Assembly (NCBI GenBank): GCA_013054445.1 | Contig: JAAMPI010000037.1 | Coordinates: 1 to 64,000 of the forward strand | DNA: 64,000 bases | Direction of reading: 5' to 3' | From: Cudoniella acicularis | Taxonomy: Eukaryota > Ascomycota > Leotiomycetes > Helotiales > Helotiaceae | Part shown: positions 43,883-55,369 of the stretch, piece after piece | Position numbering within the stretch: position 1 is the first letter of the stretch | How the letters are laid out: each line of letters begins with the position of its first letter | Translations under genes and position numbers: made by a program | The notes under the pieces: generated by a model | Told to the model about the DNA's origin: nothing | Seen by the model: only the letters and a program-made list of their open reading frames with translations | Database searches by the model: none

Positions 43883-44141
43883 GGTACCAGAAGTCTGTGT
43901 TTTACAGGGCATATTTAAGCGATTTTTAGGCTCCGAGACCCCACCTTCAGGCTTCTGAAAGTAAAGTCGTCGCGATCACTTCAAAGTTGTGAAATAACTA
44001 TAAATAATCATGATATAATATTNAAGTATCGCGAGTTTAAGAAGGCAAAGATACTTTCTATTAAGTAGTATTTTAAAGTTCATGAATTTTTGATTTTTGG
44101 TTTACTAGTAAAATGCCCTGTAAAATACAGACTTCTGGTAC
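43883..44141. mobile_element. MITE-like element with about 30-bp terminal inverted repeats
   Basis: GGTACCAGAAGTCTGTGTTT continuing through TACAGGGCAT at the left end is matched in reverse complement at 44,113-44,141 with one or two mismatches. The total is 259 bp with an AT-rich, non-coding interior that includes an N at 44,023. Small size, no gene and terminal inverted repeats fit a MITE-type non-autonomous DNA transposon. I did not find a clear target-site duplication. Confidence 0.65.
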
Positions 44142-44623
44142 GAGGCTCGTCAGGAGGCTTGGATTTTCGGGGATTTAGGCTTTCAAAAGGCAAAGAGGGC
44201 GTGTGTTCACCTCGCCGAGCTACCCGTCTATCTCGGCATCGGCTGAAATCTTGAAATATTGAGTCACCCAGAAGAAACATCTAAACAAGCAGGATTCTGT
44301 AAGAAAGCGAGGTTCAAGGCCAAATATTTGCTGAATATGTTGAATATTCCAAGTACCAAATTAATTTGCTTTATAACGCAAGTCGAAAGAAAAGTTCTAG
44401 CAATTTGAATGAAATGATTCAAAGAATTCTCCACCCCCTCTCCAGGCACTTTCCTGTACATTCAAAACTATTAGATCCCCTTTATTCATCGTTCCCTCTC
44501 ATCGCTTAATCCACTTCCAGAAAATAACCAAAGAAAATGAGGAAGAGCACCCCACAGCAACCAAGAGAATCCTCATCTCTTCATCTCTTCATCGGCATTC
44601 TTCACCAGGCGCCCTGAGTCAAC

Positions 44624-46364
44624 TTAATAGTACTTGGGATTAGCCGGATCCGTCAAATCGAAAACCACACTTGAATGTGGTTTCGCACCCCCTCTATTGC
44701 TAAACGGGCCTGTAAAATCAATGGTCCTGTTGAAGTTCAAGCTTCCATCAGGATTAATATCAATATACAACGCTTTGTAATCAGCTGGGGTATTGATCAA
44801 GCCGATGTCACCAGTTTGGAGGAAGTAATCCGTGACCACGATGTGTTTCTGGTCGGGCGTGATTTTGATATAGTGAGGGCCAATAGTTGGTTGAACGGTA
44901 TTTGGGTCTCAAGACGCTTGACGTTGTTGAGGTCTGAAATGTCGAGGGCGGCAATGTGGTTTGCGGTTGTGAGAGTCAGGTAGATGAACCTTCCGTCTTG
45001 GGTTATGTCGGAGCTGAGTATATTAGTCTTTGCCGAGTAAAAGAAGCTAGAAGAACATACTAGATTGCTGTAACATCTTGGGCTTTGGGACCTAGGTCGT
45101 AAAGAAGTTGGGCAACGCCTTGATTGCCGTTCGAATCTGTGCGAAAGGGGTAGATGATCCAGACTTGACCTAGGTGGACAGCGGTTGCCAGAGCAGCAGA
45201 TTCAGGGTTTCCGGGGATGAACTTCACATCTTGAATGCCGCCACCCTATCCCCAAGAATCAGTACTCTGCCGTGCTGAAAGAAAAAAAAAAGATGTATAT
45301 CATACATTTGGAATAGTAATAGTGCTAATGATTGTTCTAGATGCCAAATTCCACAATCGCAGAGTGTTGGCACGTTGAATTCCGAGACTTGGCTTGAGGA
45401 CAGAGAGCGGGACAACGAAGTCCGAAGTTAGAATGATGTTCTTATCCCAGTTAACACTGAGTCCGTGGGGAGAAAACTGAGCAGAGAGAATATTAGCTTG
45501 ACCAGCGACGTCCTGTGGATGTTGGCCGATAATATTGAAGTTCGCATCTGTCTCAATCAGACGACCTGGTGAGGTCCCCGCAGCAGAGCCCATGTATGTA
45601 ATGAAGAATCCACTTTCGCGCGTCCAAAGGTTAGTAGCTGTGATTATTGTAGCGGATATCAGGTTTGGCATACCCATCTGGCTTTGCTCTGATTTCATCT
45701 GTGACGGCCGCAAGAATAGCACGATTGCTCTTCTTAAATGCTGGCCTATAGGGATTTGAGACGTCAAAGTAGTATGCAGTATCCTATAGCAACCGTCAGC
45801 AGATGAGTTTCCCGCCTTCCCAAAAGCATCCAAATCATACCTGGAGTTTCAATAATGAGAGCAGTCCACCGCCAACAAGTGTCTTTCCATCGAGGCTAGT
45901 TCCCAAGTGGTGGGGACTGTTCCCGCTTGTGGGCACATCCGTCAACCAGATGAATTGTCCAAAGGTATCCTGCGGGTTTTTAGCAAATAGTTGCTGCATA
46001 ATTTTCAAAGCCTTACATCGTCAAGGCTGTAGGTAGCGAGAAGTCTGTCCTCATGTGATTAGTCTCGATATACAAACAAGTGATAATGACTACTCTTACC
46101 CGCATGCTCATTGTCACCAGCTCCTGTCCAGAAGTAGCCAATCTTCTTTGGCTGGATATTACTCCCAGTGAATGGAGGACTTGTGAGTGGCGGAGTGGGA
46201 ACTTGCAAGACGGGCAAGGGCGGAGCAGTACTGGCAATTGGATCTGTAAATCCTGGAATAGATGGAATCAGAGGAGGCAAAGAGAGCTGGGGGTCCGGAT
46301 CGGGGACAGGCGAAGCCCAAGTTACAATCGCAAGCGGTAGCAAAGCTTTGAAAAATTTCGTCAT
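44624..46364 (-). pseudogene. Secreted beta-propeller (selenium-binding-protein-like) gene, frame-broken
   Basis: Seven exons (46364..46100, 46044..46017, 45969..45841, 45783..45674, 45612..45306, 45245..45061, 45013..44624) total 1,414 nt; adding two bases gives exactly 472 codons. The protein has a signal peptide (MTKFFKALLPLAIVTWASP), a Pro-rich linker, and segments GNSPHHLGTSLDGKTLVGGG, DTAYYFDVSN, GGFFITYMGSA, ILSAQFSPHGLSVNWDKNII, IQDVKFIPGN, SDITQDGRFIYLTLTT and PHSSVVFDLTDP. These resemble the SBP56/methanethiol oxidase-like propeller, in my judgement. One base is missing in exon 2 (about 46,040) and one near 44,908, and every splice site otherwise fits. It is either a recent pseudogene or two sequencing deletions. 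Confidence 0.7.
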
Positions 46365-48188
46365 TGCGAAGTTGCTGGGGGAAGATTCGAGGTGAGAGAC
46401 CCAGCAGTGGAGAATGGTTGAGAATATTTGAGCATATTTCGAGTATTTCTATTCCTTATATACTCCTTTACCCACCCCTTCGTGAGTGTCACTTCCAAAC
46501 TCATTCATTAATGTCGGTTTCGAGCTATAATTTCGTTCTTCAGAAGAAAATGTCGCCATTGCGGTCAACAGAAGTTATTATGACAGAGCCCAACTGGACT
46601 GAGCAGAGATCTGCAGAAGACGGGCTCTGGTGTGAAGGATTCCAACCCCAGCCGCAGATATTGTTGGTTACAAATGAGTATGTCTCTCATCATCAACATC
46701 TAACTCAAAATTCTAAGAGGACTCGACGAGTCTGTTCGGCGTGGCGCGGAACTGGCGCGGACCTTTGCAACGAAAAAGAAACCTCCAAGAATTTGTGAGG
46801 CGAGTGCCTCCCTACGTGATGGCCTCTGCTCATTCGAATCTCTTTCCTCGTGCAAGAAGAATATGAAAGGGTTGACAATTATTCAACTTGTCTCAATGTC
46901 CCTCTTCGTGTGAGTTCATCTAATGACATGACAACACTCATCCTGCGAGTATTTTTCATATGTAAGCGTGGCTCGTTGTCCAAACGCCTCTCTTTGAGAA
47001 AATGCATTTCCAGCCTAGTAGAAATTTCAAAAGTGCCGATCACATCTTAGTGTCCCGGCACAGCTAGCAACTTGCTGCTATCAACCCTCGGAAAATATGC
47101 GTGCTCTGCCACTGGCCCAATCATGTAAAGTGTATGACAACGGCTGGCTCTGGCAATGTTTCCAGAAAATGGTTTCCCTAAACCCTAGAAGCGCGAGAAA
47201 GAGGAAGGATCGACGCAAATATGGTTGCAAATGCCTTTCTTAATCACAAGACCTAACTGATTCTGTCACGGGCGGCACAGAATAGGAACAACTGACCCGT
47301 GATCTCTTGGCCTTTCCAATGCAGTCTGAAGCGAACTCAGCCGCAAAGAAAAGACGCATTCCGAAACGGCAGGGACGAATCAAACCGTGATTAATTCTAT
47401 GTGCCCTAAGTGAGGAATAGCCAACGAGTAGTCAGTGCAAATTCTGAAAACAAGACGGGAAGAACATCACGACGCTGGTAATTGGGATCATCCACTAACA
47501 ACATCACTCAATGCATTTTCGGAAGAACTTACCCTATACGTAGTTTAGACGTCAAAATAGAAAAACATTTGATTGTGTCAAAAAGTCTCAAATACAAATT
47601 GAGCGTATCGGGCGAATATTTACCAGTTGCGGGAATTGCTGGTGGTGGAAGAGAATGAAGCGTTCTGATTTCGGTAAATCTCATGTGAATATCATCGTTC
47701 TTGAGCACCAACTCGAAAACGGGATCAGGCTTGATGCAGTATTCCGAATCAATTGCGAATACGAATCATAGAAGTGTAACAGTCGGGTTTGTATGGTTAT
47801 GCCAAGAAACTAGAATGACGTCTTCCGTAACCTCGAGCACGAAAACTATGCACATATTCAATAAGCATATGTAAGAAGCAACTCTTCTGCACATCAAAAT
47901 TTGAAAAATATCCGAACCCTGTCAAGGAGACGGCCCGCTTAAGCATGGAGTTAAGGTTAAACGGGAGGCTGAGCTAGAGAGACAGCGGCCCGCCAAGACA
48001 CTCTTAGAATTAGCTTCAATTGCATCATTAAGGCTTTTCTTTTTCAACAAGACGTGCTTTGTTTGAACATCGGGATCTTGTAGTCCCGGCCTGCGGCCAC
48101 TCGGCGAAATCAAATAGCATATAACAGTAGCCCAGTCCACTCGGAAACTGTCAATCAAATCACGCTGTAGTTCATTCTTCTAATAGCC
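46365..48188. other. Spacer with no supported gene
   Basis: About 1.8 kb. Open stretches are short with no motif or splice pattern. The last 60 bases are a plausible promoter and leader for the oxalate decarboxylase gene. Confidence 0.5.
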
Positions 48189-49765
48189 ATGATGAAACTC
48201 TTCTTCTTCGCATCGTTACTATGCTTTACAACACCATTTGCACTCGCTACTCCGGTTGATAACTCCAATGATCATACCGTTGAGAAAAGAGACGCAAATG
48301 GCCAGCCTATAGATCCCACCACAGGGAAAGGGGGGCCCATTCTCGGTAAGAACATTCCTGTTCTCTCGAAAGTGTAAAACAAGCTTATAAAAACAAAAAG
48401 GTGGAACGAACCATCAAATCGATCTTGCAAATCCCGATAATCTTGCCGCTCAAAGCACAGACAGTGGTCTTGTCCCCAACCTCAAATGGAGCTTTAGCGA
48501 CTCAAAAACTAAAATCTTCAACGGTGGCTGGACTCGTGAGCAAGTTGTGACCGATCTGCCAGCCAGCCTAGATATTACCGGGGCGCAGCAGCATCTCAAG
48601 AAGGGTGCGGTCCGAGAGCTCCATTGGCATAGAGTCGTGAGTAACCCACTCGATATGGATGATTCTACAGATTAAGACGCATAAAATTGACATCGTTCCA
48701 GGCTGAATGGGGATACGTGTATGCCGGGTCCGTTTTAATTTCAGCAGTAGACGAAGATGGAAACTATCAAGTCGACAAGCTCGAAGTCGGTGATATTTGG
48801 TACTTTCCGAAGGGGTCTGCTCACACAATTCAAGGTCAGTGATAAATAAAATATTGAGAAAAACTGCTGACAACGGTTGCAGGATTGGCAGACGAGAATG
48901 AATATCTCCTGGTCTTTGACGATGGTTAGTACATAGAAAAAAGAATAGTTAGACCACAGCTAATCAAGAATATTTAGGCAACTTTGACGCTGTTGGGTAA
49001 CAATTCTCCACGGAATCATAACCCACAAATTTCTAACACCTTGTCTTAGAACAACATTTATGGTCGACGATTGGGTTGCACACACGCCAAAATCGGTCCT
49101 TGCAAAGAACTTCGGGGTTAACCAATCTGTGTTTGACTCGGTGCCCACGACCGATCCCTATATTCTGAACGAGACAGTCAGCACCGCTAGCCCGACTGGC
49201 CCAGAAAGTGGCCTGACGGGTAACAGTTCTTATGTTTTCCATCAATCCCAGAAGGCAAGAATACCTATCCCGGGTGGCGGAGGTAACCTGTCGATTGTCG
49301 ACTCGAGAAATTTTCCAATAGCGACAACTTTGGCTGCTACAGTGGTGAGCTTAAAGCCTCAAGGCTTGAGAGAACTGCACTGGCACCCTAATGCTGCCGA
49401 ATGGCTCTACTTCCAATCTGGCACTGCACGCGCAACCGTTTTTATTGGTGGTGCCAATGCTCGCACATTCGACTTTAGCGCTGGCGACACTGCCCTTTTC
49501 CCAGACAACAGTGGTGAGTCCAGAACTCCAGTGCTACCTTTGCTCAGACTTATCTGACTCCTTAGGTCATTACATCGAGAATACCTCCCAGACCGAGAAT
49601 CTCGTCTGGATCGAGATATACAAGTCCGATCGTGTTGCAGATATCTCGTTAACTCAATGGCTTGCTCTCACTCCTCCTGATATCGTTGCCAACACCTTGA
49701 ACATCCCATTATCGGTCGTCTTGTCGTTGAAGAAACAGAAGCAGGTGTTGATCAGTGGACAGTAA
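48189..49765 (+). CDS. Secreted oxalate decarboxylase (bicupin)
   Basis: Exons 48189..48345, 48401..48636, 48702..48834, 48883..48924, 48978..48996, 49050..49513 and 49566..49765 total exactly 417 codons (416 residues). The signal peptide is FFFASLLCFTTPFALATP, with a probable KR processing site. Cupin 1: AVRELHWHRVAEWGYVYAG and GDIWYFPKGSAHTIQ give the metal ligands His, His, Glu and His. Cupin 2: LRELHWHPNAAEWLYFQSG and GDTALFPDNSGHYIEN supply the second set. TTFMVDDWVAHTPKSVLAKN is typical of this family. The enzyme converts oxalate to formate and CO2 using Mn. Secretion fits detoxification or control of external oxalate. The 19-nt fifth exon is unusually short. Confidence 0.92.
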
Positions 49766-50403
49766 TTCGCAGCGATTTGAAGGATTGTGGTTGTGTAAAT
49801 TCTGACGGTGTATTGAATAGAGTTGAATGATTTAATCGTAATAATAGCTTGGAGGCTGAAGTAATAGATTGGCTGTTTTGATTTTGATGTTCATTTCGAG
49901 CGAATTTAAAGTGATGGTTGATGTTGCCAGGCACCAGCGCGGGGAACGGAGATGATGACTAAACTTTCACTGCCTGTTTTGGAGGAGTATTGCGAGAGCG
50001 AGAGCCATCGGAGTCCGGCAAAAGGACGCGTCAGATCAACACGGATTCAACAGCAATGACGTCCAGTCAAGCATTTCGAGCGTACTGTAAGTAATACTTT
50101 CCAAGTAACGATAGAAGTACCGAGGGCAACTCTCTTCTACTGCTTATTAGAAGACGCGGTCTAAGCCTCTTTCCGCGTCAATCTCCAACCCATGTTCAGC
50201 TCGTTTCGTATTTCTGACAATGCCCTCCTCTTCGATTCTTCGATTCTTCAATTATTTTATTCTTTCCCAATTCGAAAGTGTGAGGTGAGTCTATAAAGCA
50301 CATTTGTGCGATTGATCTGCAAACCTAGGTCGAGGGACGGTGTGCGACTTCGCGATCCCCGAGATTTCCCTCTTCTCACCCAGTGTGACGACAACCTGCC
50401 ATC
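49766..50403. other. Spacer and promoter of the MFS gene
   Basis: No gene is seen. Pyrimidine-rich and TCTTCGATTCTTCGATTCTTC repeats at about 50,230-50,260 lie upstream of the ATG. Confidence 0.4.
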
Positions 50404-52496
50404 ATGCGCCTCTCCGACCCATCGATGGAGGAAGGCGAGCCCTTGATCTCCTCGGATGAGCCACCGCCATTCTTAGCAGTTCATTCCTCGTCCTGCATAC
50501 CACAGACGTACTCTTCCCGGATTATCATCGTTATTCTTTTTATTGTGATCTTTATCACAACCTTTGGCGCAGTCCTCACAGCGATACCCTCTATTCGACT
50601 CTACGAAGATATTGTATGCCATCACTATTTCAACAGTTTGGAGGGAGATGGCCACATTGGTTTTGATGGGGATATTGACGAGGAGCTGTGCAAAGGCGAC
50701 GAAATTCAGAAACAGATGAATGTATTGTTTGGGGTATTATATTTTTTGGGCCCAATACCAGGTAAGATACTTTGGAGGCTGTGAAGGAGTAGTGTGGGCT
50801 AATGGAACGTCAGGCTTGTTGACTACGATTCCATATGGCCTTCTTGCTGATAGGTGAGGAAAATTTCGTCTCGTTTGTTTAACAGAAACTCTTCCATTTA
50901 TTTTTCTCGTCGCATCAGGTTTTCAATCTTCTACTCAGTTTCTGTCTTACAAGTGGGTATATGGGATAAATTTATATGGATTCAATAAGTCGTATTGTGC
51001 TCGGAAACTTTAAATTAAGGTGGAAAGTGGTTTTTATGATCCATCCATATACTTTAGGATTCTGATCTACATAGAGATTGCAAAAACTGCGTCCTTTTGT
51101 GGGAGTTAATCGGCTGCTGGACGTTGTTGAGACACCAACCTCTCCAAACTCCTATTTGAGCGAGCACAGGCCATTACGCTAATAATTTTGCAGAGTTGGC
51201 CGGAAGGTTGTTTTCATCATCTCTGTGCTTGGTTTGGTATTGGCTGGATGGTACAATATTATGATTCTGAGCTTCTGGAAAACATTACCCCTCCAGCTTA
51301 TATGGCTGTCTCCTCTGATCCTATTTATTGGTGGGGGAGAGGCTGTGACATCTATGGTTCTTTACGCTGTAGGCTCTGATATTACGACAGAAGCCACCAG
51401 GTCAGCAACCCAATCCACGACAAGGCTGACGAGCTGACAAAGTTCCAGGGCAAATGTATTTCTGATTGGAGCATGTGGAGGTTTGGCTGCGGAACTCTTT
51501 GCCCCTTCAGTTGCAAGCGCCCTGATGATCCGATCACCGTGGATATCTTTGATACTGGGCCAATGTCTGATAGTACTTGGGGCCTCACTCATCGTCTTCA
51601 TCCCGGAAACCCTCCATCTTCGAATATCGCCTGCAACAGGAATGCTCGTCAAAGCCCCAGCTTCAAGAGATGACCTCTCTTCAAGTAAGAAAATTGATAA
51701 ATCAACTTTCTACACCACCGTCAAATCGCAAATTTCCGACAAACTAAGTCAGGTCAAGAGCGCTACCTCGGTGTTACATTCTCTTCCCATTTTATTGTTG
51801 CTATTCACATTTTTGTCTATGCCATTTGCCAAGCAATCCATCGATCTTTCCCTGCGCTATATATCGAAGCGGTTCTCCTGGAAACTGAGAGAAGCCGGGT
51901 TTCTTCTCTCCCTCCGCGCATTCATCAATATTATCCTTCTCTTTGCAATTTTACCAATATTCTCTAAGATCTTGATGGAGCGACTAGGATTCTCTTCGAG
52001 AGGAAAAGATTTGTTCCTTTCCCGGCTTTCCATCCTGGTGCTTGTGATCGGCGCTATTATGATCGCAGCAAGTCCAACGATTGGTCTCACGATCGTTGGC
52101 CTAATCGTCTGGACTCTCGGAACCGGCTTCTCATCCCTAACACGATCACTCGTCACAACCCTGGTGGACAAAGAACACATTGGTCGCTTATACTCCATGA
52201 TTGCCATCATCGAAACTTTAGGAGCCTTAATTGCTGGCCCGACAGTCAATGGACTTTACTCGCTTGGTATAAGCAAAGGTGGATCTTGGATTGGGTTACC
52301 GTATTTTTGTTTGGCTATTATATGTTCTCTTGCTGCTGTGGCCCTCTGGACGTTTGGATTTGTGGCGAAAGAGAAGCATAGAGTTGGCCAACAAGGACCA
52401 ATGCCTTATGGAGATGAGTACGAAGAAGCTCAGATTGGCGATTTTGCTCTTGTGGGGCCCGATCATACTGACGGAGGTATTATAAGCGATGTCTGA
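50404..52496 (+). CDS. MFS transporter
   Basis: Exons 50404..50761, 50814..50853, 51194..51400 and 51449..52496 join to exactly 550 residues. The first exon gives a cytosolic tail and TM1 (IIIVILFIVIFITTFGAVLT). The next codes GLLTTIPYGLLADR, then VGRKVVFIISVLG, which together form the MFS loop motif D-R-x-G-R-K. About 12 hydrophobic segments follow (for example AVTSMVLYAVG, LILGQCLIVLGASLIVFIPE, LVIGAIMIAASPTIGLTIVG, YSMIAIIETLGALIAG). This is a drug/proton antiporter-like or hexose-like major facilitator; the substrate is unknown. The intron at 50854-51193 is 340 nt, far longer than its neighbours. Confidence 0.85.
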
Positions 52497-52801
52497 TTTT
52501 ATGTCGGGGCGTTTAAGAGGAAAAGGTGAGTAGGTTGTAGATTGTTAAGAAGATAGACACCCTGGAAGTGAAATCTTCTCATCTCAGGTATCGGCTGTGT
52601 AGGGTTGTTTTTTGATGCACCTGTAAGTTCGATTATTTTCATTAACACTGCAGTATTTCATCGCAAGTGTGCTGTCTACTGTTACAAATTGCGGAGCCAT
52701 TTTGTAACCCAATTTCCACCAAGCTCATCAATCTTAAGCTACCAAGAAATGTAATCCGGTGAACATTGTACAAGAATTGCTGCAAAAGCTTTTTTACAAA
52801 A

Positions 52802-53778
52802 TCAAAGATTCGCGCGGAAAGCAGGACCAACAAGCGTCAATTCCAGGTCTTTTGAGCTCATGATTTCTTGAGCACGAAACTTCAAATCATCCACATCCCA
52901 ATTTGTCCAGACAAACTTGCCCTTCAGGAACTTCGCTTCAGGACTTGAAAGCCAGACAATAAAAGCTCCAGGAAGATCAGCTACTGCAAGTCAGATCAAA
53001 GTCACAGATTTAGTCTTAGAAGAAACAATTTACGATGATCCCAATCCAAAGCATTCTATTCCGACTTTCTCGACATTTCCGTCTCCGTAATTCCAGGTTG
53101 TATAATCATAACATGTAGATCTGGATTCTCGGCCTGGGAGTATCTGCAACGCGAGCACTGGCAATCTTTGACGCTGCATATGCAGAGTAGCCTGGCATAA
53201 CTGGCAGATGAGCAATTTCGGAGTTGACGCTAATGAGGATTGGCTTTGGAGCGGCATATTTGAGGAAGGCGCAAACGGCGTTGAAATTTCCTTTGACATT
53301 TGTTTCGAATGTCGTCCACCCTATAATATACGATCAGCCTTTTGTGAGTGAAGTGGAGGACATAGTGAATCATTGAAGTAGGTCGGTGCATGAACTTACA
53401 CTCCGTGTCATCCGCCTCTCTTAAAGGAGTTGGTTTTGGTAAAAATCCAGCGTTTGATACAAATATATCAACATTTCCCAAAGAACCCGAAAGTTTTTCG
53501 AAAGCATCGCTGATTTGATCATACTTAGTCACATCCGCCACCACATACTGGACTTTGATCTCAGTGTAGCTTGACATTGCCACAATTTCTGGAACTCTAT
53601 CTTTAAGGAGGTGCTCTCGTCTTCCAATGATTCCTATGGCTGCTCCGGATTGTGCAAATGCTTTGGCAATACTGGCGCCTATGCCGATGCCGATGCCGAT
53701 GCAACCTCCCGTGATGAAGACGGTTTTCCCCCGTGTGGAAAGCTCAGGCCGGAAAGGGGATATGGTGTCGTAGGGCAT
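52802..53778 (-). pseudogene. Broken short-chain dehydrogenase/reductase
   Basis: Exons 53778..53400, 53320..53034 and 52983..52802 total 848 nt, one short of 283 codons. The reading has KTVFITGGCIGIGIGIGASI (the Rossmann loop with an expanded GIGIG from a GGCATC hexanucleotide repeat), IFVSNAGFLP, SVNSEIAH, and the catalytic PGYSAYAASK (Y-x3-K). After VAD the frame breaks by one base (about 53,145), restoring QAENPDLHVMIIQPGITETE. An in-frame TAG then follows SRKSE before the last exon (DLPGAFIVWLSSPEAKFLKG). SDRs reduce ketones or oxidise alcohols with NAD(P)H; this copy cannot do so as assembled. Confidence 0.8.
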
Positions 53779-55369
53779 TGCGTCAAATGTTGGTGTAAGC
53801 CGAAGAAATGGAGGGGGTCTCCATGGTTGGCAATTGTCCGTCCCTGGCTGCTTGAATGGACAACTAACTCGATAGCGACGAAGAAAAGAGTAACTTGGAA
53901 ATAAAAAATTTGCAAGAGAAAGTTAGGACGCGATGGTGAAGGCAGTGTGACTTCCATGCATTTCACCTACCTCTTCCTCCGGGGATTTGACTTCGAGATC
54001 AGACGAAGCCTAGCAGTGTCCTACAAAAACCCCTTTTTATAGAATTTACAACACAGGAACGAGTAAGAACAATTGACCCCACAAATAAAACCTTCAGTTA
54101 AATTTCCAGTGGAGCAAATTTTGAAGAAGAGGAATAACGACACATTTTCAACATTCTCTCTGTTGCAGATTCCAACGAAGCGGGAGCAAAATGAGGTATT
54201 CCAGTGATATGAAAGACTTTCCCAAGCACTTCTTGCACTCATTAGTCACGGGAAAGGACATGGCGTCCCAGTTTTTTTGCTTTTCTTGAATTCTTCGCTC
54301 CCGAACTGTCAGATCCTTTCGTGCAGTTTCAAAACACCAGTATAATGGTGGTATTCCAGCTGCTGGTGCTGCGGCTGTCGTCTCCCTTGTAAAGCCAGGA
54401 ACCTCAGCCTGGCCGTCAGCGTGAGGTCGACACAGGCTCGAGACAGGTACTCAGTACTCCACACTCATCAATCAGGTACAGTCGCAAGTTCGACCCGGCT
54501 AATTGGATCGTTCGGCATGTACCAAAGCTCCAACGTCGCGCACCAATACCAATCGCTCCGAGGCGAGGGGTCGTAGATTTTTTTTTTTTATAATAAAAAA
54601 ATCGTCGCACTGACTGTCAGATTCCACAACACCACCACCAGGCGCCCTTTGCGCGGAACTGCGGCACTATACCACCTGCGGCGGCGTCGTCGTCGATGTG
54701 TAAAAAGCAAAAGTCATGCTTTGTCTCTTTACGTAAAGGAGACTTTGGCTCGTCATTCACGTGCAGGATGCAAGGCACTATTACGAGAAGCTCACTCGTC
54801 AAAGATTACGGTGTACACGATGACATCTTCTTTCCCAGGTCGCAGATAAGACACGGTCCAATGTCGACCATATTTGCAGCCAAGTTGACCAACAGCCTTT
54901 CAAGTTACAAATACGCTGCATAGCTCCCGTTGGGCTGCGCTCGGCCCATTCCACGATCCATCCACAGAGCTTCTCCAGCGGAGTCCTTCTGCAATCTGCA
55001 TCGACATCGACCATCCAGCGCGATCGCTCGAAACTATTGACACATCTTGCCGCTGCGATTCGCAGAGTCCACAGAGTCCACAGAAATTTGTCCCAGTCAT
55101 CACCTCTCCGACCGATGTGCGATTTGCCTCCGATGAAGATCTCATTGGCCCCGCCTTCAAGTATTTGTTCATACCTTTACGTTCCTATTACCTGGACCTA
55201 GTTCATATTACCAAACATTCTGTCATGCTATCAGAGATATCAGGTCTGCTGGCAGACAAACCAATTGGTAGAATGACTCTGACTTGTTTTCCTCATATAC
55301 CTTTCGGTGTCTCAATACTCTTCAAGCGCTGTTGATATTCTTTGATATAGATTTCTCCTTTTCGAAGCG
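53779..55369. other. Spacer upstream of the MATE gene
   Basis: No supported gene. A long T-run and A-run at about 54,576-54,601 separate two blocks. The last 300 bases show leader-type composition. Confidence 0.45.

Noticed and set aside
46364..46798. Plus-strand 144-residue open stretch
   Set aside because: Lies over the promoter of the beta-propeller gene with no motif; likely random.
54420..54560. Possible tRNA-like fold near the GTTCGAC segment
   Set aside because: No pairing acceptor stem or proper T-arm could be built.
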